Source: Marasmius tenuissimus
Lineage: Eukaryota; Basidiomycota; Agaricomycetes; Agaricales; Marasmiaceae
Direction: 5' to 3'
NCBI GenBank assembly: GCA_029532415.1
Contig: JAQOTA010000071.1
Coordinates: 186,001 to 250,000 of the forward strand
DNA: 64,000 nt
The translations under genes were made by a program, and so were the position numbers. Each line of letters begins with the position of its first letter. Position 1 is the first letter of the stretch. Below, in pieces: positions 12,001 through 19,237 of the stretch. The notes under the pieces are model-generated. The model was not told the DNA's origin and did no database searches. It was given only the letters and a program-made list of their open reading frames with translations.

Positions 12001-15000
12001 AATCACAGTACATCAATCCACGGGGTATTCCCCATATCAATTACTCCACGCCACCGACCCCATGTTACCCTTTGACTTGTTTGAAGCTACTTTTCAAGTA
12101 GAAGGATTCTATGCGGGAATGTCAACTGAAGAACTTCTGGCTCTGAGGATTCGTCAACTACATCGACACCCTATGGATATTCAACGAGCAGCCGAGACTC
12201 TTAAAGCCAGCAGATTCGCATCCAAAGCCCAGTTTGAAAAACGATTTGCGAAGCGACTCATTCCACGATTATACAAGGCGGGAGAATTGGTATTGGTACG
12301 AAATTCTGAAGTGGACCAAAACATTGGGCGGAAAGAACAACCCAGATATCTCGGGCCCTTTGAGGTGGTACGATATACTCGTGGTGAAGCATACGAAATT
12401 CGGGATCTGGATGGGACCCCAATTGCACCGTCAGTCGCCGCTTACCGTTTAATGCCATATATACGACGCGACCACTGGTTCATGAGGCATGGGTGGCTGG
12501 GGACTCAGTCTTAAGTATTCCAACCCCAGAAATTTCAAGGTACACGGACAAATAACTGTAATTTATTCGGCAACTTCCAGCATAAAAACCCTGTCAAGTG
12601 AGTACTTGAAAAAAAAAAATCCCTCCGTCCATCTGTCCTTTCTTTCCCCTTGCCCTTCGCACTATGACAAGTTTACTTCATTCATACACTGTCCTCCGCA
12701 ACAATCCGAATATCTTTCGAACCTCTTCTGGAAATGACTTGGACATAACCGACCGCGAGGTTGTCGCCCCAGGAGGAGAATTCATAGGGTTTCTGAACGA
12801 AGTTGGTGCTTGCGCTAACACTTACCAGCAACGGCATCACTTCGAACCTACCGCCATCTACAACTTTCTCGGGCATATTCCTACTTCCCGGCGCCCACTG
12901 ACAGGGTACAACGACACGTCTTACCATCCTCCCCCAGCCATGCGTGGGTTGAAGGGCGAACATATGGCCAAACGTTGGACGAAAGTAGCTGCTGATCAGG
13001 TTCCCTTAGAAATAGGGAATGTGGAAATGTATCGTCCCTGTGGGCCCGTACTAGAGCATTCCTTCAGTTTTGGGAACGCGATCTTAGGGAATGGCGAAGA
13101 TTTTGACCGAGCTGTGATGATCGGCGTTATTCACCATCAGGTACCGGACAAGATGTACATTCTTGCTCAAACCGACCAGCGACGCCGTGTCATCGTTTTC
13201 GAAGTCCCCACCGAGTCCGTAGTCCCGATGTGGCCTGCTATCCACTCCCCTCACTTGCAGGTCATTGCCAACATTGCTCCGGACGTGGCAGGACTGTCAG
13301 TAACAGGAAACCACTCAGTTAGACAGCGCCTATCTACGCTTTATCCATCCAAGAATGGGCCACGGTCTAGTTTTCCTCGTCTTAACCTCAGCCATTTGCC
13401 CGGAGTCGATGAGACGTGGGTCGAGCCATCTCCTACTTTTCCAGCAATGGCAAAACCCTATGGTCTCGGAGATTGGCTCCTTTCCCACTCTATTGCTGTT
13501 GAACAACGATCACCATCTCCCAACTCCACCTATTTAGACGGTACCACTGTCTGCCCGGATAGTTCTGTTATGGAAATCACCTCATGGCCTCGTCCTCCTT
13601 CTCAGCCAACGCTATCTTCGAAGCGATCCCTTCTGTCCTCTGCATCAGCTCCTCCCTTTGACCACCGAACACCGTTACCTCCTACACCAACCTATCAACC
13701 GCGAGAATACCGAGCCGTGCCCATGATTCCGAATTCTACTCCCACTGTATGGCCTAAGGAAGCCCCCGAGGAGCATCCTTTGGTGTCCGAAGACTATCGC
13801 CTTCAAGCAGGTACGGTGGGGTTACAAGCTGCAGTTTTCGAAATAAATGACGAGGATACCCAACAGATGAAGAATCGCAACATTGGTCCGGAGGCGATCT
13901 CGTATCGTCGTACCTCAGCAGATTCTGGAAACCGACTTCGGGTCCAGAATTTCCACTACCAGACACCACAGCCACGGTCTATAGCAAGAACGATGGTACT
14001 TCACTTCCGTCGTTGGTGGACGAATCTCCGAGCCACACTATCCACTTGGAGGAGGCGACTCGACCCTTGAGCAGTTTCTATACGTTTAATGTTTTGGACC
14101 CCACGACGTATTGGAAGACGAGAGTCATGCCTATCGTTGATGATAGGTCGGATTGAGCTTTCTTGGAAACATTCTCCTAGACGGACGCGCGATCACGATG
14201 CCCAAGGCGCCCGAGGACGGTCGATGATCGTTCCCCGCGGATGTCAGGTCGTTTTTCTGTTGCGCATCGAGCACGCCGTCTAGCAGAGAGCGAAGGTTGG
14301 ACGGACCGTTTCCACTGCCTCGCCGAACATAGTAGCTTCAAATATTCGGAACTGTTTTCATTGTTGTTTTTACTTGATTTAGACCTGTGCTGTGTTATGG
14401 TACCAAACTTACGATTAGTATAAATAGTGTACGCTACCTAAAATGAAGGCAACTACTCTTTATCCGAAACCATCACGTCTGAAGTACTGGAGCGATCAGC
14501 TGATTAACTGATCTCGGCGAGACTGACGCCCGACGCGTCGATCATTGGTGCCCATTTGCTCGTCTTCTAACTCATTCTCATCCATCCAACTCGTAGCCAT
14601 AGCTGACAGGTTCAGCTTTTCAGGATAAGTATCAGTAGTTGTACTGACATTATTATATAGGTCCAGTCGTGTACCTCTTGGAAGTCCTATCTAGAGTGTA
14701 CACCCACAAAGTTTGTTGAAATTCCTAGTGAAGTTTGCCTCACCTACTCGCACTTACCGTTGAGCAAGATACATAGAACTCCGTGGTGAGTTCTTTTCTA
14801 CTCGACACCGGGGAAAGTGCACTTGCCTGGACAGACAGGTATGCGCGAAGATACACCTTCAGATCTGAGGCCCCGTCGCCGAGGGCCATATCAAAACAGC
14901 TCCGAAGCAGTCGATTTGAGGTCTGCATAGTGTCTTGATCGCCAGTTACCATCAAAACTTTCTGAGGGTCTTGGCCGACGTGTTAGCCACCGAACCGCGG

Positions 15001-16478
15001 TATGAGTAGCTTGAATTACCAAGTACACCGTCAGCGGAGTTCCAAGTGCTGCCAGTTGAGCGACGAGCTATGTCTCTGAGGCTTTTAACAGAGAAATCGG
15101 CCGCGACATCAGTACTATGTGGCGGGGGTACTCACACATCAGTGAAATCATTATTCTTTGAGCCTAGCGTTAAGAGTGATAATGACTGCATGGTGACTGC
15201 AGCATCGGATGCACCGCTGGTACGACTATTGCTGCGATTTGGGCAATCTGGATCCCCCACTTGGATTGCGCCATAGAACAACCCTGATTCCTTGTAAAGT
15301 GTGTTTCGCATAAATTGGCCCATCTGGCTCGCCAAAGTCATGTATGTCGAATCAAAGTCGGACGATACAGCAGCGAGTGAGACTGTGAGGCTTTGTAGAG
15401 TAAGCCCCCAACTCGAGCAAAAGCAAGGGACAGCATACATCAGGTAGTCTCTGGCGGTCAAGTCAGATCATGCTGAGAGAGTGAGAACAGCTGAGGCTCT
15501 TACGCAGTTGAACCAGTTGTTATAATGAGGTCGTTTTGATCCTACGTAGATCCTTCAGTTCGATATAGGTCGGGTTCATCTCTTTGCTACTTCACATACT
15601 CACCGTGCTATGAAATGTTCCGCCGGCAAGCGTGTATTCATCTGGCCAGTCAATTTGTCAATAGCTTCCTCAATACCGAAAGACGACTCACTGCCTGGTT
15701 TTGAGCAAGACAAACTCACGTTGGAGTTGATCATGCTCTTAGCTGGAGAGCTCCTTGACTGTACGTCTTCGTCAGAGAGCGTCAAGCTCCTATTGGAAGC
15801 CCAATAGTCCTTTGCAATGGTCAAAAATCCCTCGTCTTTATACGCAAGGTATGCACGGGTAGCTGCATATCCGTAGCGGCTGAGGAGTCGGCAAGCTCAG
15901 AGGTACATGGCTTCATGAAAGAGACTGCTGAGAGCAAGCTTACAATTTAGTCCTAACCGTCTAGTGGGAGATCTTGGGAATTACTGTTGCCTGTAACCAA
16001 CGGGGGTAGACGAGAGGACTCACAATCCTGTGGGTAGTGTGTCAAAGTTTTGCACCGGGATCAGGTCAGGTGTTGGATATACTCACTTGGTGTCCGGTGT
16101 TGTTCGCTGTAAAGCAGGGAGAAACCGCTCCTGAGCGATTCGCTTATATCTGGTTTGGTTCGTGAATATATCGAAGTCTGCGATCGAAGCCAGAAGTTCT
16201 CCGTAGGGCCAATATTTGTCGAAAAGATTGCTAGGGGGCTGAATCGAAGTGAAAAGGGCGTCAGACGCGATGAATGCGTCGATTGCTTCTGCTGTACGAT
16301 TGATTCGTTCTTCACGGGAGGCTTCCACAGCGGGTTTCTAGATAATGTAAGTTGAACGCAACTCCAGTATCATATTGATTGAAAGACGTACATCCCATGA
16401 TAAAGGCACGCTGAGGTCGTCAGCCCACGCAGTGAGGACGAGTTGTGCTAGGAGGTACCAACTGAGCAGGATGACCAT
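24..16478 (-). CDS. GH76-like type I membrane protein, copy 1 (last intron holds a 14-kb retrotransposon)
   Basis: Spliced gene. The first exon, reading down from 16478, encodes a signal peptide (MVILLSWYLLAQLVLTAWA). The next exon carries SREERINRTAEAIDAFIAS and WPYGELLASIADFDIFTNQT. Later exons carry YGYAATRAYLAY, SNRSLTLSDEDV, MTLASQMGQFMRNTLYKES and WNSADGVLG-type motifs. The last exon (24-608) holds an extracellular stalk, a GAIVGGVVGG-led membrane helix, RRRR, and a tail ending SPPEYHGSI. The order resembles fungal GH76/six-hairpin glycosidases with a C-terminal membrane anchor; I see no conserved Asp-Asp pair, so activity is uncertain. The donor of the last intron is GC (14826-14825) and its acceptor is just above 608. 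The retrotransposon at 654-14807 lies wholly inside this intron, in antisense. Coding sequence appears otherwise intact. The family name is inferred from memory of family features. Confidence 0.6.
650..653. repeat. Target-site duplication (left copy; right copy 14808-14811)
   Basis: CCGG precedes the 5' LTR and CCGG follows the 3' LTR. A 4-bp duplication fits exactly. A 5-bp duplication would require one mismatch (cccgg against ccggg). Confidence 0.65.
654..1219 (+). repeat. 5' LTR
   Basis: 566-bp repeat matching 14242-14807 throughout by eye. It starts TGTCAGG and ends CTCGACA, giving TGTC/GACA inverted ends. Short ORFs inside it recur in the other LTR and are not genes. Confidence 0.95.
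831..838 (+). promoter_or_regulatory. TATA box in LTR
   Basis: TATAAATA at 831-838 in the 5' LTR and at 14419-14426 in the 3' LTR. It is the likely core promoter for element transcription. Confidence 0.6.
1224..1240 (+). promoter_or_regulatory. Candidate primer-binding site
   Basis: Four bases after the 5' LTR comes tggagcccaccgcgagg. It starts with TGG, as expected for pairing with a tRNA 3' CCA end. I could not assign the tRNA. Confidence 0.5.
1321..7701 (+). CDS. Retrotransposon ORF1: Gag, zinc knuckle, aspartic protease, long extension
   Basis: One open frame of 2126 codons. Residues about 125-300 are a Gag-like helical region (RTFKGSYSQVESWIRQYE onward). A CCHC knuckle follows with C490, C493, H498 and C503. 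Acidic and charged linkers lead to a retropepsin with ILDSGS (catalytic D923) and a LLGRPWM strand near residue 990. After the protease come an acidic linker, a probable membrane helix at about 1241-1265 (IYLLLQIWVRIGLVV) and, from Met1298 (5212), a Ser/Pro/Thr-rich section starting MSPTTRSQSKR. A folded-looking, Arg-rich C-terminal region of about 400 residues closes the ORF. The start was chosen as the first ATG, about 100 bp after the LTR. The post-protease 1100 residues are unrecognised, and Met1298 could be a second start from a subgenomic or spliced RNA. Confidence 0.85.
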   Translation: MSADPILFNSTDFTSIREPISEQDSDTDSLPTPLTHIRTSSESPSQFDSFEHLNMSQPSVSDAGSSNQQGIHLQMPTQGYNATTIHIQPEVEQASASGPAQTRVTIEPTGRTNSRGSVGFLDDVYAAALPAPHSRDAPRTFKGSYSQVESWIRQYERLLAKHDVTDSREQCEGLLDYCSIKVKRTIRTMKSYRTGSWRILKKDILRMYDAERALQRYQPSDLQSLALKQAKKPIENKSQWLCYVRRFQEKGGELVNSGKMTERQYATYFWLGIPLLLQQVLESRLRMRKPNRDISEPYPVEEVSEVAESYFHRAHFKTMVPDAGMFGVLRNEEDSGEDSEEEEDTDSELDDLEVWRKTRAHRKLEKRLLERAPAVKIEGVSKTVPKAEVARTTTFQGPQEEVAELISKLNNMQLENPEYGVLYYRAVKLDPDSKECIRRPPANVVQTNITHQSMLSGGGENRPYVPITRDGRAVQLYPFEGRPSTSRLTCFGCGLIGHRIGDCPEIAGKLRSAEIKRDSNTRQFTLPDGTPILRGNPGETFLQALTRVQHERSQQRSSPPSKSQAMLLTIPHLVQSYLARQIADRKSATGIEETEDTESEMDNGESSGYDSASDSDEYGPTGVEEGSDDEFEEMENSLTGEGPRVLGVERTKAVTKEVRHKWQAGPKETTHDARTRRIVRPPVNADGTRRNWREQLQPKNKLHVTGPGPLQMTQDKIQPVPLEQPVHESNAFPPLSKSRSIDKHIDPERENRRPPTPKPVTIPVNPKPYDARPNTFRHATSMEPELLRKSAVKDEDGRTVRFSNPEVVKAQTETTVKGKRERKTELARRVSKQQVLDKILGTTVQLPLGDFLGASRKLSAVLHDLTKVRLPLSPRKQKVNLERISEHISARPVSRVNMLETEHGKLIELTMEFRGTPITAILDSGSQVNVISSEVYEDVIQLPVDVSRQTTMNDANGGEGTLRGAISGLKLQCGQVETVGFFYVGERVPFFMLLGRPWMRENRISIDERKNGTYLVFKDRQTWKPRFEMLVSAIPGESSPRPARNRSANPRTYFAQCSETDSQATVPETMKLDEEREPIMDDLESVSELTELDEETDCERFHSDSENEVTDEDSYTLPTGGHRQPSVNTVDTEQSNSPESTSREEENVSTIDGDCEPAEIKNEGDATEEGTVATDNSDASGRTVQHAGFVSLSDLFTSRRHYVPLQRRAPQRYQNETGPSSRAQSYDTTTDPIDVFGILNGIYLLLQIWVRIGLVVSTAVLIWVCNRAEQIYQQGREDKRETDDESDPPQNNILLFRMSPTTRSQSKRSDEENGRRPKKSTVSKSRVYTESRALVAAPVVRPLTPLNPPDPIRAPLSGTTTLLPESGVLTDPGPVDVIPGLEPNSSFELVRALCHHSANRFGETGHVHIRPIVVASPQGYLLSTNVVPDGNPRLSIVLLNTNVMVHNPLLRQSSLQIGHARVEFYPWSAPLPVTPQSTHQQRLTYTYHARGAIEPAAAQAELEAPPRRMDYNVETHQGRIGDGEREDDGTATSKSVNVFHDQTHGLASPTVWAHIKPAGEDAEMSSGGSSDDSSYPTSDMDIDSSEIEVDQLVTDSKPDSPVVPASTATEDKSATVTVTVPPVPITVAIPPSTNKKLEISESLEMASPVKSSDPEVSITEPQTVHRSPSPVGTLVYPEDNTVPDVPKSPSSSGSSSQPEPPSPPTPPSSAVSSSDSDKAKSDPSKPSEPLKITLPSCMDVIPTTRVPPTVRRAFINEGRVYTEATCSIGQLYANIYRHQVGKPNWKMGEIPNIAPHLRTSVFTHSPDGEGLLREMRVVYCRRALKAGQSLYTEMHFQGMSERVEGMVSGSRGPNLETRLRIAKKFEDPQFCREIADHFKFRLTVDRNEPRNDLISSTAVGKASFDHEQWRREHEYLTASVTNVGRWTYLQQELEYMMQELYRYMMFLSELFLFLDADHVFWARFNAYYREASALLRVPHLLGNHILVHEYRVWLIAAREVLAYHQETDLALQVESILKLRYLDNEGLDWLHSHFLIPRLPEFLPGARYMTWSQVTERRETFASFKRNLHYHPLEGAQIHPLLRANLTPTTLAASKAHYPYKPSPLSSSTESVATTATSPVTAATTL
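7827..8855 (+). CDS. Retrotransposon Pro/Ser-rich ORF2
   Basis: An open frame follows ORF1 by about 120 bp. The open frame extends upstream without an ATG; the first ATG is 7827 and a better-context ATG lies at 7866. The protein is rich in Pro, Ser, Gln and Arg (repeated SPTSS, PQSP and PPTQP-like runs). It has a basic patch RKRVRFSSDTVVH near the end and a probable short coiled coil (QQLIAEMEERQELQQREF) before the stop. No catalytic domain is seen. It could be a nucleic-acid-binding or scaffolding accessory protein, but this is inference. A competing frame (7832-8962) overlaps it and I judge that one a shadow. Confidence 0.6.
   Translation: MECWSPTLALTLAMPHHSRRKAQAATQAQDAQLPFHVSPHQTFAAVTQGQSVPMNQPPQIPTSVYPPFFQPAPFVPVTMRAPIPVSTSPVRSRASASPPVWYSSRAQENPSVSLGSVSPSSSSSYPSVSPQQRGSTPFVLRPQAGLTTSQMAARASHSPTSSSATPRPADQHGPGQNLYCPRHASAFPPGMSLSHHPPTQPHRNPIYSRHNPNQPPPIQSPQSPVQSRQPPTQPRRFLSRPPVTGPPRLLLHQALFPAESSTHQRRSALPPTGPRKRVRFSSDTVVHSDTRQDSRNPMQEHQHAQWKLRTQQLIAEMEERQELQQREFLTWKRTVTDALGRT
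9002..12514 (+). CDS. Retrotransposon Pol: reverse transcriptase, RNase H, integrase
   Basis: Up to 1170 codons. RT motifs run KKNGKLRIVHDLQPLNK, then LPTGFTNSPAEFQ, then the active site FIDD (10178-10189), where many relatives have YVDD or YLDD. RNase H starts at SVDSSKEGTG (D codon 10697). Integrase has an HHCC zinc finger (HNRLGHKG to CHECQ, about 11430-11550) and the D-D-E triad at 11621, 11795 and 11900 (IDVMY, VTDNGAE, VVERGH). A GPF-type module (YLGPFEVVRY) ends the protein and no chromodomain is visible. The frame opens without an early ATG: the 9002 start is a TTG, and the first clear in-frame Met is in FMPPESRV. A second open frame at 9054-9272 starts with ATG and looks protein-like, so the N-terminus may need splicing or a frameshift. 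Confidence 0.93.
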   Translation: MYLDVVVILSGIVFYSVYDDAGILRTNSEVHWRLPPEQHRSPRGCLLASCHYFSLGRRRSALRRRGISRFIANPNRKNSTIPETAIYPALGCPQEYHDVLEQIELEDDDETIIFPTTGDSCSIESTTYTAYKRVAKKIRPVSTFMPPESRVRRTIPEDPLLSLTPLPYHPPKFVPSIKITDERLKVLDVNPTGFLTSEEEKLFTYVLQQNEDALAFEDVERGTFKDSYFSPYVIPTVPHKPWQYRNIPIPPGIKEKVNEVLKLKIDAGVYEPSVSSYRSMWFCVLKKNGKLRIVHDLQPLNKVSVRDAGMLPILDDFVDGFAGRQCYTVFDLFWGFDARKIDESSRELTAFMTPMGLLQITSLPTGFTNSPAEFQKCMVFILQEDCPEISNIFIDDLAIKGPRSQYLDKHGEPEVLTENPGIRKFVWEHAHDVHRIMHRVKCAGATFSGHKAQICRPEALIVGQRCNADGRVPDRGRADKILKWPTLENAKQVRQFLGLCGTVRIWIQDYSIIIRPLTKLFHKEAEFEWGSSQQDAFDTIKNAVSNAPAMKPIDYEADRPVILSVDSSKEGTGMILAQLDERGRKIPARYGSIPMSERESRYSQPKLELFGLYRALRHWRIYLVGVKKLIVEVDAQYIRGMLKDPDLQPNATINRWIQGILLFDFELMHVPATRFKGPDALSRRPLEDGEEAVSDDDSWLDNIALLLKRSELSLTEKEPTHRAIYHSSELPSSFLSQDLQEQWLVQVKHFLRTLESPYFPSTQEKKRFLKRAGRYHLRGGRLFRRNKVGLPLLVVIDAEARLRILTLAHNRLGHKGVTAVFELLRTRFYWPRMHNDVEHHIKSCHECQIRSLKRWEKPPTVSIPTALFGKIYIDVMYMPPAGGYHYIVAARDDLSGVCEARAISSIDSETLARFFWEQIYCRYGVPFQVVTDNGAEVKAAFQSLMTRLGVPRVRISPYNKHANGVVERGHFTLREALIKSCEGKLSHWPRRLPEAVFADRITVHQSTGYSPYQLLHATDPMLPFDLFEATFQVEGFYAGMSTEELLALRIRQLHRHPMDIQRAAETLKASRFASKAQFEKRFAKRLIPRLYKAGELVLVRNSEVDQNIGRKEQPRYLGPFEVVRYTRGEAYEIRDLDGTPIAPSVAAYRLMPYIRRDHWFMRHGWLGTQS
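12664..14070 (+). CDS. Retrotransposon ORF4, unknown function
   Basis: 468-codon ORF downstream of integrase, in the position where some retroelements carry an extra gene. The start ATG follows a short AT-rich gap holding an A11 run near 12609. The first about 230 residues look globular (EFIGFLNEVGACANTYQQ, GNAILGNGEDFDRAVMIGVI, RRRVIVFEVPTESVVPMWPA). The rest is Ser/Pro-rich and ends with basic RHFRRWW-type residues. I find no signal peptide, membrane helix or known enzymatic motif. The open length and intact state argue for a real gene. It is not an obvious envelope protein. Confidence 0.7.
   Translation: MTSLLHSYTVLRNNPNIFRTSSGNDLDITDREVVAPGGEFIGFLNEVGACANTYQQRHHFEPTAIYNFLGHIPTSRRPLTGYNDTSYHPPPAMRGLKGEHMAKRWTKVAADQVPLEIGNVEMYRPCGPVLEHSFSFGNAILGNGEDFDRAVMIGVIHHQVPDKMYILAQTDQRRRVIVFEVPTESVVPMWPAIHSPHLQVIANIAPDVAGLSVTGNHSVRQRLSTLYPSKNGPRSSFPRLNLSHLPGVDETWVEPSPTFPAMAKPYGLGDWLLSHSIAVEQRSPSPNSTYLDGTTVCPDSSVMEITSWPRPPSQPTLSSKRSLLSSASAPPFDHRTPLPPTPTYQPREYRAVPMIPNSTPTVWPKEAPEEHPLVSEDYRLQAGTVGLQAAVFEINDEDTQQMKNRNIGPEAISYRRTSADSGNRLRVQNFHYQTPQPRSIARTMVLHFRRWWTNLRATLSTWRRRLDP
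14242..14807 (+). repeat. 3' LTR
   Basis: Same length and sequence as 654-1219. It is followed directly by CCGG and then by the copy 1 intron sequence ggaaagtgcacttgcctgg, which matches paralogue copy 3. Confidence 0.95.
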
Positions 16479-16829
16479 GATGATCCTGCGCGGGAAGTCA
16501 GTTCGGGTGCCCTCGTCAGACCTTGGGGTCTTAATATTCCTCAAACCTCCCGCTAGTTGATGGTTGAAACCTCCCCCGTGATCCGCCGGGTCCCGATACA
16601 TTAGGCTGTATACACGTTCACCTCGAGCGGGCAGTACTCATCATTCCAAGTTCCTGATGCCGAGGGGCGGCCTAGCAGACATAGGGGTGTGAGCAAAAAT
16701 GGCCAAGGTTGTGCACTCTGACGCTGCTTGTCTCCAGCGAATGCGTGCTGCGTAAACCGCGTCGAGCCGAGCAGTCTCTTACAACGCACTGCTTGAGAAC
16801 TTGAGAACTCGTTGTAAGAAAAGAGAGCC

Positions 16830-17350
16830 ATTCCCGGTGACCATCACGTATACTTCTCAGAGCCACGAGGAACCATGTCGTGTTAACGTTCACCGGCGAG
16901 TGACTACTGGAGGCGGTCATGAATCGCGATGCCGCCAAGGACCAAGTGTTACTAGTATCCAGCGTCCGGCGTCAATCGCAAGCAAATAACTACCGACATC
17001 AATCAATGATGCGAAAGGTCTTGTACCACGTTTTCGATCATTCTTCAGCTTCAGAGACTCTGTTCAGCTCGGAACTCTCTGAGAGAACTCTAACGTTCGT
17101 TGCTGCCAGGACGAATAGAAATCCAAGCCAAACGAACAAAGTTTCTGGTAGCGAGTCGACCGCCGAAGAATAATGCAAAGCCCAGTGAATGAGACGCTAA
17201 GAACAGGCCAAGACTTCGAGTTCTTCGATCGGTTTTGCGTCAGACCACCAGCCTCGATACCAGGGACATACCAGAAAGTCCAGTTCCACGAGCACCAAAC
17301 GCAAAATAGATATTGCCGCTTTCAACAGACTACAGCAGTGACGAATATGT
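16830..17350 (-). pseudogene. Decayed unknown module X, copy near GH76-like copy 1
   Basis: This block between the GH76-like 5' end and CE1 recurs near 24520-24840, 30900-31130, 35300-35580 and, inverted, 60860-61235. Shared traces include a stretch reading GNIYFAFGARGTGLSG, a PVNTTREVY-like stretch and the DNA string ttgacgccgga. Frames are broken in every copy. I do not recognise the family. The consistent order CE, X, GH76-like on one strand suggests it was once a gene or a long regulatory region of the unit. Confidence 0.4.
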
Positions 17351-17469
17351 ACTGAGTTACCCGGCTGGTGTGGAATCGGCAGGCCTACAATCCCAAGCCT
17401 CAACGTCAACAGCAAAGTACGCAACTCGGGCAAAGAAAAATAAACTCCACCCCTCAATTCTTCGATTTA

Positions 17470-18901
17470 CTAGCAAGCAACCACCTCACACCTCCTACTC
17501 TCATTCGCAGGCTCCAGCGCAACAAAACTCCCACTGCGTCTCGTCGAATGCCCACGATCCTGTTGAAGCACAATCCGTTGCTTACTCGTCCTTGCATACT
17601 GGGGCCACTCCGGCGACCTGGGCAATTTGAACTTGTTCGGGTCGCCCGCTCGAACGAAGGAAAGCCAGTAAACAATAAGCTCCTCGGGAAGGCAAGCTGG
17701 ATGGGTGTTTGAAGTGTGAAGGTCGTCGTGCCGTTGGATCTGGTGATAGGCGTTGATACTGGTGAAAAGGACGTGGAACGAGATAGTAACTTACCCAGTG
17801 TCCGAGCCCAGGAACATGATTAACTGCAGGGGTGTTCTGTGTGGGATTGGGTTGGTGGCGTTAAGTCCAGGATTTATGTGAAGTTAGGTACGCTCTGCGG
17901 AGAATCGTTCTCTACGAGATTATTTCCAGTAGTCAGCCTCCAACGTTGGTCATAAGAGAAGAGAAAGAAGCAGAGAAGTGTTAAAGCGGGCTTTTGTCCC
18001 GGCGCAAGTAAGAACACAGAACCCACCTGCTGTGGTTTCTGCGTCGGTGTGGGAGCTCTCTACACGCTCTGAGAAATAGCGCCAGGGAAGAGATGCTCCT
18101 TCACGTCTGCGACGAAGTGATACTCAACCGATCCACCGCCTGCATTCTCCCCGTTAATTGTAACCTTACTAGGGTCTCCGCCGAAGGACTCGATGTGGCG
18201 ACCCATCAAAGAGCTCGAGTTTGGTCCAAAAACCCTGCATTGAAGTCACCATTCTTCGAGTCCGCGAATTCGGGAGTGGGAAACCAAAGGCCTTGAGGCG
18301 ATAGTCGACGGAGACAATGGCTATGTTCAAGCTTCGACAAGCCCAGTGAGCGAATGCCAGGTCCCTGAGTTGCCGTGGATACAGCCGGATAGAAATGATG
18401 AGAGAAGGGTGGTATGTGGTACCATCGAACGCACCTCGCCCGTGGATATAGACCAGTACTGGAACTATTCCAAGGTATGGGTCAGTTTGCTTCACGGCAG
18501 AGGTCGCCAAAGTTCGATCATGCACATTTGTCTCCCCTGTTTGCACTAGCTGGGGCATATATGTTCATCTTGAGACAATCTTTGCTCCCTGCACCTCCAT
18601 GGTCGGTAGCTAAAGGTTTCTGGGTTTTAGTTCTGCGAGAACCGCGTCAAGCTGACACGCACCAGAAATAGGGCCCTGAATACAGAAGTCTGGGCATTGC
18701 GTCGCGTTCACTATCTCTCGCCCAGCTGCTTGGTCCTCGTTGTGTTCAGAGGTACAGGTTTGTGAAGGTGCCCTGAATCGCCGTTCACCACGTCCAATTG
18801 TTCAGATACTTTGCATATCCGGTGTCGGCGATGTCCGCCACGATATCGGTTTTGAGGGCGAGAAAGACAGAGAGAAGAAAGGACAGTGACTTGGGGACCA
18901 T
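17470..18901 (-). pseudogene. Type-B carboxylesterase pseudogene, CE1
   Basis: The start codon (18901) and signal peptide survive (MVPKSLSFLLSVFLALKT), and the C-terminal exon ends at 17470 with ANESRRCEVVAC. Two lesions mark decay. A deletion of about 50 bp in exon 1 (break near 18790) removes the FPNAVAYLGVPYAEPPLG region and shifts frame. The nucleophile elbow reads GENAGG instead of GESAGG because the catalytic Ser codon is AAT at 18144-18146. The oxyanion-loop segment also reads VLVYIHGRGAF, and the substrate-pocket exon shows frameshifts. Family members are secreted alpha/beta hydrolases acting on carboxylic esters; this copy cannot work as such. Confidence 0.8.
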
Positions 18902-19237
18902 GCGAATGATTATGGAGGTGTGGATATTTTTGCATGATTTTTGTAGGACATCGAGTCTCGTGAGCCATGATTCTGAATAGGGTGATTTTCGTTTCTGGAC
19001 TGTATTGTGGCTCGAGATCGTTGTACTGGCTATACACCGGAGGCAGACCTCGGGCGATAGGCTGACGTATCGCCTGAGAGACCGTATGAATGGTGGTGTG
19101 CATGAGTGACGAGTCCAAAGTTCAAGGATCGACTGTTACACAACACCACGGCCCGGCGTGGCCCGACGGATGTGACCATTCGATGCGGTCTTGTTAGTAA
19201 CTAACAACTAACAGTTAGTTGTTCCCCAACACACATC

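Larger units (their letters stand above)
654..14807 (+). mobile_element. Large LTR retrotransposon (Ty3/gypsy-type pol), 14154 bp
   Basis: The element is bounded by two 566-bp direct repeats (654-1219 and 14242-14807) that look identical. Each begins TGTC and ends GACA, and the element is flanked by CCGG on both sides. Inside are ORF1 (Gag, CCHC knuckle, aspartic protease, long extension), a Pro/Ser-rich ORF, a pol ORF with RT, RNase H and integrase but no chromodomain seen, and a fourth ORF with no recognised domain. Domain order RT-RH-IN places pol in the Ty3/gypsy group. The length is well above the usual 5-8 kb for this group. Intact ORFs and matching LTRs indicate a very recent insertion. 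Compare the empty site in copy 3 near 29011-29016 (acccgg). Confidence 0.95.
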
